Positions 35,780 to 43,542 of a stretch of DNA of 52,024 nt are shown here, piece by piece (within the stretch, counting starts at the first letter, position 1; every line of letters begins with the position of its first letter). A model generated the notes under the pieces. It saw only the letters and a list, made by a program, of their open reading frames with translations. It was not told where the DNA came from and searched no databases. The stretch covers positions 1-52,024 of the forward strand of contig JAQWHT010000125.1 in assembly GCA_029249225.1 (NCBI GenBank), in the 5' to 3' direction. The position numbers and the translations under genes were made by a program. The stretch comes from Flavobacteriaceae bacterium (GTDB taxonomy: Bacteria > Bacteroidota > Bacteroidia > Flavobacteriales > Flavobacteriaceae).

Positions 35780-38700
35780 GTGAAGTTTAAAGAATATAAA
35801 CAACTGGATTTACCACACATTGGAGAAGAAATTCTGAAACAGTGGGAAAATCAAAACACCTTTTCCAAGAGTATTAAAAATAGAGAGGGAAGCACCCCCT
35901 TTATTTTTTATGAAGGTCCTCCTTCAGCAAATGGAATGCCAGGGATTCATCACGTAATGGCGCGTGCAATCAAAGATATATTTTGTCGGTTCAAAACACA
36001 AAAAGGATTTCAAGTGAATCGCAAGGCAGGTTGGGATACCCATGGACTTCCTGTTGAACTTGGAGTAGAAAAAGAACTTGGGATTACAAAAGATGCAATT
36101 GGAAAACGTATTAGCGTAGAAGAGTACAATAACGCTTGCAAAAAAGCAGTAATGCGTTACACTGACGTGTGGAACAACCTCACAAGAAAAATCGGTTATT
36201 GGGTGGATATGGAAGAGCCCTATGTAACTTACACTTCCAAATACATGGAATCCGTCTGGTGGCTTATCAAGCAGATCTATGAAAAAAATTTACTGTACAA
36301 GGGATATACTATCCAACCCTATTCACCTATGGCAGGAACTGGATTAAGTTCGCATGAACTCAATCAACCTGGAACCTACCAAGATGTTACAGATACAACC
36401 GTCACTGCCCAATTCAAAGCGATCAAAGCTAGTTTACCCGAATCCTTAAAACACGACATCCCTCTATATTTTTTAGCATGGACTACAACTCCATGGACAT
36501 TACCCTCAAATACTGCACTCACTGTTGGGAAAAAAATTGATTATGTAGTAGTAAATACCTACAACCAATACACTCACAAACCGATTCGAATAATCCTTGC
36601 AAAGGATCTTATTTCCAAACAGTTCGGCAAAAAGTATATTGAGAAAAAGGATTTAAACAATTTTCAAATTGGTGATAAAAAAATTCCTTATTGTGTTGAG
36701 AACACCCTAAAAGGAAGTGAACTACTCAATATTCGATATGAACAATTGTGGGAAGAAGCTCCCCTCCCTCTAACAGATCCAGAAAATGCCTTCCGAGTAA
36801 TTGCAGGTGATTTTGTAACCACCGAAGATGGAACGGGTATTGTTCACACTGCACCAACCTTTGGAGCAGACGATGCTAAAGTTGCAAAAGAAGCTGTCCC
36901 AGAAGTACCTCCTTTATTGGTAAAAGATGAAAATGGAAATCTTGTCCCCTTAGTTGACTTGCAAGGTCGATTTAGAAAAGACGTTGGTCGTCTTGGAGGT
37001 CAGTTTGTAAAAAATGAATACTATTCTGAAGGACAGGTTCCCGAACGATCAACCGATGTAGATATTGCAATCCAACTGAAAGAAGAAAACAAAGCCTTCA
37101 AGGTAGAAAAATACGTACACTCCTATCCTAACTGCTGGAGAACAGACAAACCTATACTTTACTATCCTTTAGACTCTTGGTTTATTAAGGTTACCGAACG
37201 TAAAGAAGAAATGGTTTCCCTCAACAAAGAAATTAATTGGAAACCTAAAGCTACGGGTGATGGCCGCTTCGGTAACTGGCTAGCAAATGCAAATGATTGG
37301 AATCTGTCTCGATCTCGGTTTTGGGGAATTCCACTACCCGTATGGAGAACTGAAGACGGGAAAGAAACCCGAGTCATTGGTTCCGTTGAGGAGCTAAAAA
37401 ATGCTGTAGAAGAGTCGGTATCAAAAGGGTTCATGGATAAAAATCCTTTACAGGATTTTACCGAAAATGATTTTTCAGAACAAAACTATGATAAAGTAGA
37501 CTTACACAAACACAGTGTAGATCAATTGATCCTCTGTAGTGCAAACGGAGAACCGATGTTTAGGGAAGCAGATTTAATTGATGTATGGTTTGACTCTGGC
37601 TCGATGCCTTATGCTCAATGGCATTATCCCTTTGAAAATACGGAATTGATTGATCAGGGAAAATGTTTCCCTGCAGACTATATTGCGGAAGGAGTCGATC
37701 AAACCCGCGGTTGGTTTTACACACTTCACGCTATTGCAACACTGGTTTTTGACCAAAAAGCATATAAAAATGTTGTTTCAAATGGTTTAGTATTGGACAA
37801 AAATGGACAAAAGATGTCTAAACGACTGGGTAATGCTGTTGATCCATTTAAAACTTTAGATCAATTTGGACCAGATGCCACGCGATGGTATATGATTTCA
37901 AATGCAAACCCATGGGACAATCTTAAATTTGATTTAGAGGGGATTGCTGAAGTAAGACGAAAATTTTTTGGCACACTGTACAACACCTATTCCTTTTTTA
38001 GCTTGTATGCGAATATTGATGAATTTACTCCTGAAAAAGAAACTCCAATCCCCTACTTCCAAAGACCTGAATTAGACCAATGGATACTTTCTGAGTTGCA
38101 CTCGCTTATTGAAATTGTAGATGCCGCCTATGAAGATTATGAACCTACAAAAGCCAGTAGAGCCATTTCTGATTTTGCTCAGGAAAAACTCAGCAATTGG
38201 TATGTTCGACTTTGCAGAAGGCGTTTTTGGAAAGGTGACTATGGTCAAGATAAAATTGCAGCTTATCAAACCTTACACGAATGCTTGATTACTATTTGTA
38301 AACTTGCAGCAGCAGTTGCACCGTTTTATACAGATCATTTGTATCAAGATCTTACGCTAAAGGGAGATTCTATTCATCTAACTGATTTTCCTCAAGTAAA
38401 GAAAGAGTTAATTCAGCCCGAATTAGAACAACAAATCAATACAGCACGAAGGCTGACTTCACTTGCCTTGTCCCTCAGAAAAAAGGAACAGATCAAAGTT
38501 CGTCAACCTTTACAGAAAATGATTGTCCCCGTAAAAAATAATACTGAAAGAAAGCGTATTGAAAATATTAGCGAGCAACTCAAAGGCGAAATCAACATCA
38601 AAGAGGTTGAACTTTTAGATGATGCAAATAGTCTTTTGATAAAAGAAATTAAACCCAACTTTAAAGCCTTAGGGCCTCGCTTTGGTAAAGATCTCAAAGC

Positions 38701-39166
38701 GGTCACCCAGGCCATTAAAAAACTAAGCCCTGAACAAATTCAACAATTAGAAGAGGGCGAAAATATTCAGATTAATCTGAACGAGAAGACCATTCAGTTG
38801 GAGGAAAAAGATGTCGAGGTGTTCTTTAAAGATATTGAAGGATGGCAAGTGGCCCAAAGTGACGGATTAACTGTAGCTTTAGACATGACATTGACCCCAT
38901 CGCTTATCAAAGAGGGGCTCGCAAGAGAATTAGTAAATAGGATTCAAAATCATAGAAAAGATAGTGGTTTAGAAGTTACCGATAAAATCGAAATTTACTT
39001 AAAAGAAGACGCTGAGTTAGAAGCTGCGGTTTCAGAAAATAAAAGTTATATCTTGTCAGAAACTTTAGCAACTGCATTAACTTTTAAAGCGTCTGTTCAG
39101 CAGGGGGTTTCCCTGGAATTTGATACAATTAATACAACCATTCAAATCATAAAACTAAAGTCATGA
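35780..39166 (+). CDS. ileS: Isoleucyl-tRNA synthetase, type 2 with GxHH signature
   Basis: An 1128-aa class I synthetase charging tRNA-Ile. Where most class I enzymes have HxGH, this one reads GIHH (residues 55-58, bases 35942-35953), the swapped signature of a subgroup of type 2 (eukaryote-like) IleRS. The second motif KMSKR is at 678-682. The insert between them is the CP1 editing domain. The length and extended C-terminus also fit IleRS2, and no C-terminal zinc finger is seen. The start is GTG at 35780 giving MKFKEYKQLDLP. It is first in ileS-dksA-lspA, overlapping dksA by 4 bases. Confidence 0.97.
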   Translation: MKFKEYKQLDLPHIGEEILKQWENQNTFSKSIKNREGSTPFIFYEGPPSANGMPGIHHVMARAIKDIFCRFKTQKGFQVNRKAGWDTHGLPVELGVEKELGITKDAIGKRISVEEYNNACKKAVMRYTDVWNNLTRKIGYWVDMEEPYVTYTSKYMESVWWLIKQIYEKNLLYKGYTIQPYSPMAGTGLSSHELNQPGTYQDVTDTTVTAQFKAIKASLPESLKHDIPLYFLAWTTTPWTLPSNTALTVGKKIDYVVVNTYNQYTHKPIRIILAKDLISKQFGKKYIEKKDLNNFQIGDKKIPYCVENTLKGSELLNIRYEQLWEEAPLPLTDPENAFRVIAGDFVTTEDGTGIVHTAPTFGADDAKVAKEAVPEVPPLLVKDENGNLVPLVDLQGRFRKDVGRLGGQFVKNEYYSEGQVPERSTDVDIAIQLKEENKAFKVEKYVHSYPNCWRTDKPILYYPLDSWFIKVTERKEEMVSLNKEINWKPKATGDGRFGNWLANANDWNLSRSRFWGIPLPVWRTEDGKETRVIGSVEELKNAVEESVSKGFMDKNPLQDFTENDFSEQNYDKVDLHKHSVDQLILCSANGEPMFREADLIDVWFDSGSMPYAQWHYPFENTELIDQGKCFPADYIAEGVDQTRGWFYTLHAIATLVFDQKAYKNVVSNGLVLDKNGQKMSKRLGNAVDPFKTLDQFGPDATRWYMISNANPWDNLKFDLEGIAEVRRKFFGTLYNTYSFFSLYANIDEFTPEKETPIPYFQRPELDQWILSELHSLIEIVDAAYEDYEPTKASRAISDFAQEKLSNWYVRLCRRRFWKGDYGQDKIAAYQTLHECLITICKLAAAVAPFYTDHLYQDLTLKGDSIHLTDFPQVKKELIQPELEQQINTARRLTSLALSLRKKEQIKVRQPLQKMIVPVKNNTERKRIENISEQLKGEINIKEVELLDDANSLLIKEIKPNFKALGPRFGKDLKAVTQAIKKLSPEQIQQLEEGENIQINLNEKTIQLEEKDVEVFFKDIEGWQVAQSDGLTVALDMTLTPSLIKEGLARELVNRIQNHRKDSGLEVTDKIEIYLKEDAELEAAVSENKSYILSETLATALTFKASVQQGVSLEFDTINTTIQIIKLKS

Positions 39167-39540
39167 GTAATAAAACCAGATACACCGATGGAGAACTGAA
39201 AGAATTTAGAGCTTTAATTGAAGAAAAAATTCAGAAAGCCAAAGCAGATCTTGAACTTTTAAGGAGTGCTTACATGAATGATGGAAACAATGGCACAGAA
39301 GATACTGCACCAACATTCAAAGCCTTTGAGGAAGGATCAGAAACTATGTCGAAAGAGGCTAATACCCAATTAGCTATTCGACAAGAAAAATTTATACGTG
39401 ATTTAAAAAATGCACTCGTTCGTATTGAAAATAAGACGTACGGAGTATGCCGAGTTACGGGGAAACTAATCAACAAAAAACGATTGTATCTAGTTCCTCA
39501 TGCCACACTCAGTATAGAGGCAAAAAACATGCAGAAATAG
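39163..39540 (+). CDS. TraR/DksA family protein without a zinc finger
   Basis: A 125-aa coiled-coil protein of the DksA/TraR superfamily. The long helices (ELKEFRALIEEKIQKAKADLELL) and the C-terminal globular part with TYGVCRVTGKLI and LVPHATLSIEAK are recognisable. Only one cysteine of the usual four zinc ligands remains, and the acidic coiled-coil tip motif DxxDxA is not present, so DksA-like control of RNA polymerase is uncertain. The ATG overlaps the ileS stop (ATGA at 39163-39166), and lspA follows. The ileS-dksA-lspA order is conserved in Bacteroidota. Confidence 0.9.
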   Translation: MSNKTRYTDGELKEFRALIEEKIQKAKADLELLRSAYMNDGNNGTEDTAPTFKAFEEGSETMSKEANTQLAIRQEKFIRDLKNALVRIENKTYGVCRVTGKLINKKRLYLVPHATLSIEAKNMQK

Positions 39541-39553
39541 AAGCACTCAAATC

Positions 39554-40210
39554 CTGAAAACACAAAATACATATTTTACAATTGCATGGGGAGTAGCAAT
39601 AGTTACACTCATATTGCTAATAGATCAGTTTACAAAATTTTACATCAAACTGAACTACCCACTTTCAGCCTACGGTTTACCAGCTATTCTAGATTGGGGA
39701 TTTTTCAAAATACTCTTTGTTGAAAATAGTGGAATGGCAATGGGGACTAAACTCAACGATTTTATTCCTTTTATTTCAGAACAAAAAGCAAAGCTTATCC
39801 TTACTTCATTTCGGATAGTTGCCATTTTTGGACTTGGATACTGGTTATGGGACTCCATTCAAAAGCAAACTCATATTCTGCTCAAATGGGCATTAGCATT
39901 GATTTTTGCAGGAGCGCTTGGCAATATTATTGACTCCGTTTTTTACGGTGTTATTTTTTCAGATAGTTACAATACAGTTGCAACCCTTTTCCCTGAACAA
40001 GGCTATGCGCCATTTTTCTACGGTCATGTAGTGGATATGCTTCAGTTTCCGCTTGTAGAATGGGATTGGCCAGATTGGATGCCTTGGATCGGTGGTGATC
40101 ATTTTCTGTTTTTTCAATATATTTTCAATATTGCAGATACTTCGATAAGTACTGGAGTAGGTATTTTGATCTTTTTTAACAAAAAAATATTCTCAAAAAC
40201 TGAAGCCTAA
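39554..40210 (+). CDS. lspA: Lipoprotein signal peptidase (signal peptidase II)
   Basis: A membrane aspartic protease that cleaves prolipoprotein signal peptides; the window encodes several likely substrates. Motifs: LLIDQFTKFYIK in the first helix, GNIIDSVFYG with the first catalytic Asp, HVVDMLQFP, and FNIADTSISTG with the second Asp. The loop between them is long, as usual in Bacteroidota. Start choice is a problem: TTG at 39614 removes half of the first membrane helix. The open frame extends to a CTG at 39554 (LKTQNTYFTIAWG), 13 bases after the dksA-like stop; no ATG, GTG or TTG lies between. I take 39554, giving 218 aa. Confidence 0.9.
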   Translation: MKTQNTYFTIAWGVAIVTLILLIDQFTKFYIKLNYPLSAYGLPAILDWGFFKILFVENSGMAMGTKLNDFIPFISEQKAKLILTSFRIVAIFGLGYWLWDSIQKQTHILLKWALALIFAGALGNIIDSVFYGVIFSDSYNTVATLFPEQGYAPFFYGHVVDMLQFPLVEWDWPDWMPWIGGDHFLFFQYIFNIADTSISTGVGILIFFNKKIFSKTEA

Positions 40211-40779
40211 AAGGAATGTATTTTATTTGGACAGACGCAAAAATCTAGTCTGATGTCCCCTTTATAAACATCTTCTATAGCTTGGACAGGATCAAAAAAA
40301 GAAAGTCCAATTTTTAACGCTTCTGGCTTGCATTTTTTTAAAAACCGATCATAAAATCCTTTACCGTAACCTACGCGTTGTCCTTGAAGATCAAAAATTA
40401 AAAGGGGAATAAAGACAACATCTAATTCTTTAGGGTCAAAAAGAATTCCCTTTTGAGGTTCTGGGATTTCCCATGAATTATTTATAATTCGAGTGCTGTC
40501 AGTTAATAAAATATGATCCAAATCATGAGAACCCTTGAGCTTGGGGAGAACTACCTCTTTATCTCTTCCTTGTAATAAAGTAAGTAAGAGGGTTGAATCT
40601 ATTTCTGATTTTGACTTTATAGGTAAAAACAAGTGAAAATATTGCAATTCCCAAATGGGTAATTGTAAACATTTGTTAGCAATAGCTAAGCTTAACTCAT
40701 CGTGAACTTCCTCTGAAAGAGCTTGCCTTTTAGTTAAAAATAATTCTCTAAGTTGTGACTTTGAATGCTTCTTTTCCAT
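40207..40779 (-). CDS. 5-formyltetrahydrofolate cyclo-ligase
   Basis: A 190-aa enzyme converting 5-formyl-THF to 5,10-methenyl-THF with ATP. Family marks: N-terminal SKSQLRELFLTKRQAL, HLFLPIKSKSEIDST, and the C-terminal VGYGKGFYDRFLKKC with the basic/glycine ATP loop. The length is typical. It is alone on the minus strand; its 3' end interlocks with lspA (CTAA at 40207-40210) and its 5' end faces uvrC. Confidence 0.93.
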   Translation of the reverse strand: MEKKHSKSQLRELFLTKRQALSEEVHDELSLAIANKCLQLPIWELQYFHLFLPIKSKSEIDSTLLLTLLQGRDKEVVLPKLKGSHDLDHILLTDSTRIINNSWEIPEPQKGILFDPKELDVVFIPLLIFDLQGQRVGYGKGFYDRFLKKCKPEALKIGLSFFDPVQAIEDVYKGDIRLDFCVCPNKIHSF

Positions 40780-40820
40780 TAAATCCCGCGTTCATCTATT
40801 TTAATGCCAAAGAAAATCAA

Positions 40821-40828
40821 TATTTTCG
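40821..40828 (+). promoter_or_regulatory. Putative -7 box (TATTTTCG) of uvrC
   Basis: One mismatch to TAnnTTTG, ending exactly 4 bases before the GTG at 40833. It supports that GTG as the start and predicts a leaderless mRNA. Confidence 0.4.
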
Positions 40829-40832
40829 TTTT

Positions 40833-42623
40833 GTGAAATCAGAACAACTTGAAATTCAAATAAAAAGTTTGCCCGAGGTGGCTGGGGTTTATCAATATTT
40901 CGATAAGGATGAAAAAATAATCTACATCGGGAAGGCTAAAAATTTAAAAAAACGAGTCAACTCTTATTTTACAAAAACCCACGACAATCGAAAAACATCA
41001 TTATTAGTAAAGAACATCGTCAGAGTTGAGCATATTGTAGTTTTTTCTGAAATGGACGCACTTCTGCTCGAAAATAATCTGATTAAAAAATACAAGCCTA
41101 GGTACAATATCCTTCTAAAAGATGACAAAACGTACCCCTGGATTTGTATAAAAAAAGAACCATTCCCAAGAGTGTTTTTTACTCGAAGAGTAATTAAAGA
41201 CGGGTCTGAATATTTTGGTCCTTTTACCAGTATGAAAACCATTCGCTCTTTAATGGATCTGATTCGAAGTTTGTATCCTTTAAGAAGCTGTAAGTACGAT
41301 TTAAGCAAAGAAAAAATTAAAGCAAAAAAATATAAGGTTTGTTTAGAGTTTCATATTGGTAATTGTTTGGCGCCTTGTATAGGTAAAGTAGATCCTTCCA
41401 AATACGACTCGAATATTAGAGCAATCAGAGATATCATCAAAGGAAATTTTAAATCTGCACTTCATGAGCTACGAAATGAAATGAATGCTCATGCTGTTGC
41501 TATGGAATTTGAAAAAGCACAGTGGATCAAAGAAAAAATTGGAAACTTAGAAAACTATCAAACAAAATCAACGGTTGTCAATCCCAAAATAAATCATGTC
41601 GATGTATTCTCCGTTATTTCAGATGAGAGTTATGGTTACATCAACTACATTCAAGTTTCTTTTGGAGCCATCGTTCGATCTCATACACTTGAAATCAAGA
41701 AAAAATTAGACGAATCAGACGCTAGACTTTTACAATTAGGAATTGTCGAAATAAGACAGCTTTTTGCGAGTACTTCTACTACGGTCTTTCTATCAGAGAA
41801 TGTTTCTTTGGGAGAGACTTTAAAGGTGGAAGTTCCACAACAAGGTGACAAACGAAAACTGGTAGAAATGTCACTTCGCAACGCAAAATATTTTAGAATG
41901 GAGCGTTTTAAACAAATTAAAATTGTTGATCCCGATCGTCATGTTAGGCGTGTCATGGAGCAAATGAAAAAAGATTTAAGATTGCCCTATGCACCCTATC
42001 ATATTGAATGTTTTGACAACTCTAATATCCAAGGTTCAAATCCAGTTGCAGCCTGTGTTGTTTTTAAAGATGGGAAACCTTCAAAAAAGGAATACCGCCA
42101 TTACAACATTAAGACCGTAACGGGTCCTGATGATTTTGCCTCCATGGAAGAAGTTGTCTATAGAAGGTATAAGAGATTGCAGGAGGAAGCGTCTCCTTTG
42201 CCACAACTCATTGTCATCGACGGAGGAAAAGGACAGCTTTCTTCAGCAGTAAAGAGTTTAGATCTCCTTGGTTTAAGAGGTAAAATTGCCATTTTGGGAA
42301 TTGCTAAAAAGTTAGAGGAGATTTATTTTCCTGGAGACTCCATTCCTCTGTATTTAGATAAAAAATCAGAAACTTTAAAAATCCTTCAACGCGCTCGTGA
42401 TGAAGCTCATCGTTTTGGAATCACCTTTCATCGGAATAAGCGAAGCAAGTCCAGTATTAAATCAGAATTAGATCAGATTCCAGGAGTAGGACCTGCCACA
42501 AGAGATCAACTCCTTACACATTTCAAATCTCTTAAACGCATCAAAGAAGGGACTCAAAAAGAAATGATTGACTTATTAGGTCCTCAAAAAGGAGGAAAAA
42601 TATATAAATCCCTTCATCCTTAG
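40833..42623 (+). CDS. uvrC: Excinuclease ABC subunit C
   Basis: A 596-aa nucleotide-excision repair nuclease. Domains in order: GIY-YIG nuclease (GVYQYF 18-23, IIYIGKAKNLKKR 29-41) for the 3' incision; a cysteine-containing middle region (CKYD...CLEF...CLAPC); a UVR helical pair near AVAMEFEKAQWIKEKI; the RNase H-like endonuclease (DNSNIQGSNPVAACVVF, GPDDFASMEEVV) for the 5' incision; and C-terminal helix-hairpin-helix (IPGVGPATRDQLL). GTG at 40833 gives VKSEQLEIQIKSLPE, the family N-terminus; a TTG at 40755 would overlap the divergent cyclo-ligase gene and adds unconserved residues. Confidence 0.96.
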   Translation: MKSEQLEIQIKSLPEVAGVYQYFDKDEKIIYIGKAKNLKKRVNSYFTKTHDNRKTSLLVKNIVRVEHIVVFSEMDALLLENNLIKKYKPRYNILLKDDKTYPWICIKKEPFPRVFFTRRVIKDGSEYFGPFTSMKTIRSLMDLIRSLYPLRSCKYDLSKEKIKAKKYKVCLEFHIGNCLAPCIGKVDPSKYDSNIRAIRDIIKGNFKSALHELRNEMNAHAVAMEFEKAQWIKEKIGNLENYQTKSTVVNPKINHVDVFSVISDESYGYINYIQVSFGAIVRSHTLEIKKKLDESDARLLQLGIVEIRQLFASTSTTVFLSENVSLGETLKVEVPQQGDKRKLVEMSLRNAKYFRMERFKQIKIVDPDRHVRRVMEQMKKDLRLPYAPYHIECFDNSNIQGSNPVAACVVFKDGKPSKKEYRHYNIKTVTGPDDFASMEEVVYRRYKRLQEEASPLPQLIVIDGGKGQLSSAVKSLDLLGLRGKIAILGIAKKLEEIYFPGDSIPLYLDKKSETLKILQRARDEAHRFGITFHRNKRSKSSIKSELDQIPGVGPATRDQLLTHFKSLKRIKEGTQKEMIDLLGPQKGGKIYKSLHP

Positions 42624-42712
42624 CTAGCTGATACCTTTTTTTTCTACTTCACAAAAATGATTTTTAACAATTATTAAACGTGATAAGTAAACTGCATCAT
42701 TTCGGTTTTTCT

Positions 42713-42720
42713 TACCTTTG
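42713..42720 (+). promoter_or_regulatory. Putative -7 box (TACCTTTG) of the DUF3108 gene
   Basis: Exact TAnnTTTG match ending exactly 4 bases before the ATG at 42725. It supports that ATG over an in-frame GTG at 42680. Confidence 0.55.
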
Positions 42721-42724
42721 GAAA

Positions 42725-43521
42725 ATGGCAAAATGTTTCGTATTTGTACTTCTTCTAAGTTTGTACTCGGGCACTTCTCAAAGCTTTCCTTCAGATACTT
42801 CAGCTCCAGAAAAGTCTTTTAAAGAAGGGGAATGGTTTCAACTTCGACTGCACTATGGTTTTTTTAACGCCAGTTATGCAAGCTTTACCTTAAGCCGTGA
42901 TACCATAGGTGAAACCCCTGTTTTTCACGCCAAAGGTTTTGGCGAAACTACTGGATTAGCAAGATGGTTTTTTAAAGTAGAAGACTATTACGAAAGTTAT
43001 TTTGATGAGAATACTGGCGCCCCCTATAAATTTATTCGAAACATAAACGAAGGCGGTTACACTAAAAATATTGAGATTGACTTTGATCACAGCCGCAATA
43101 CTGCCATAGTATTAGACAAAAAAAAGAAACAGACAAATGAGTACGAAATCAAACCGAATGTTCACGATTTGGTTTCTAGTTTTTATTATTTGAGAAATAA
43201 CTATCCTGAAGAGGAAATAAAGGTCAACGAAACCTTGACATCAATATGTTTTTTGATAATGAAAATTATGTATTCAAACTAAAGTACCTCGGAAAAGAAG
43301 CTATAGAGAGTAAGTTTGGTGATATTCGTTGTTTAAAATTTAGACCTTTAGTACAATCTGGAAGAGTATTTAAAGAACAAGAAAGTGTTACTCTATGGGT
43401 TTCTGATGACCAAAATAGATTACCGGTACGTCTCCAAGCTGATATATTAATTGGATCAATCAAAGCCGATTTAGAAAACTTTAAGAACCTTAAACATCCC
43501 TTTGAAGTTGTTGTAGAGTAA
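42725..43521 (+). pseudogene. DUF3108 exported protein, interrupted by a one-base frameshift
   Basis: The 5' part encodes a signal peptide (MAKCFVFVLLLSLYSGTSQS) and a DUF3108 start (EGEWFQLRLHYGFFNASYA). After about VNETL the frame drifts into an unrelated tail ending at 43282. The second half continues in another frame (DINMFFDNENYVFKLKYLGKEA... to 43521) exactly as an intact DUF3108 protein would. Adding one base near 43235-43241 (in CCTTGACATC) restores a single ~265-aa protein. This is a one-base deletion: sequencing/assembly error, or a recent mutation. No classic slippery heptamer is present. ATG at 42725 is supported by the promoter box. The M23 gene starts 21 bases downstream. Confidence 0.88.
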
Positions 43522-43542
43522 CCTATTTTGAACTAACCATAA

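Noticed and set aside
40755-40832. 26-residue N-terminal extension of UvrC
   Set aside because: It would overlap the divergent cyclo-ligase gene and crosses a putative -7 box; UvrC relatives begin near the GTG at 40833.
40964-41308. 114-aa open frame antisense to uvrC
   Set aside because: Shadow of uvrC coding sequence with no recognisable domain or start context.
43220-43290. Programmed ribosomal frameshift in the DUF3108 gene
   Set aside because: No slippery heptamer or adjacent strong hairpin was seen at the junction; a single-base deletion explains it more simply.
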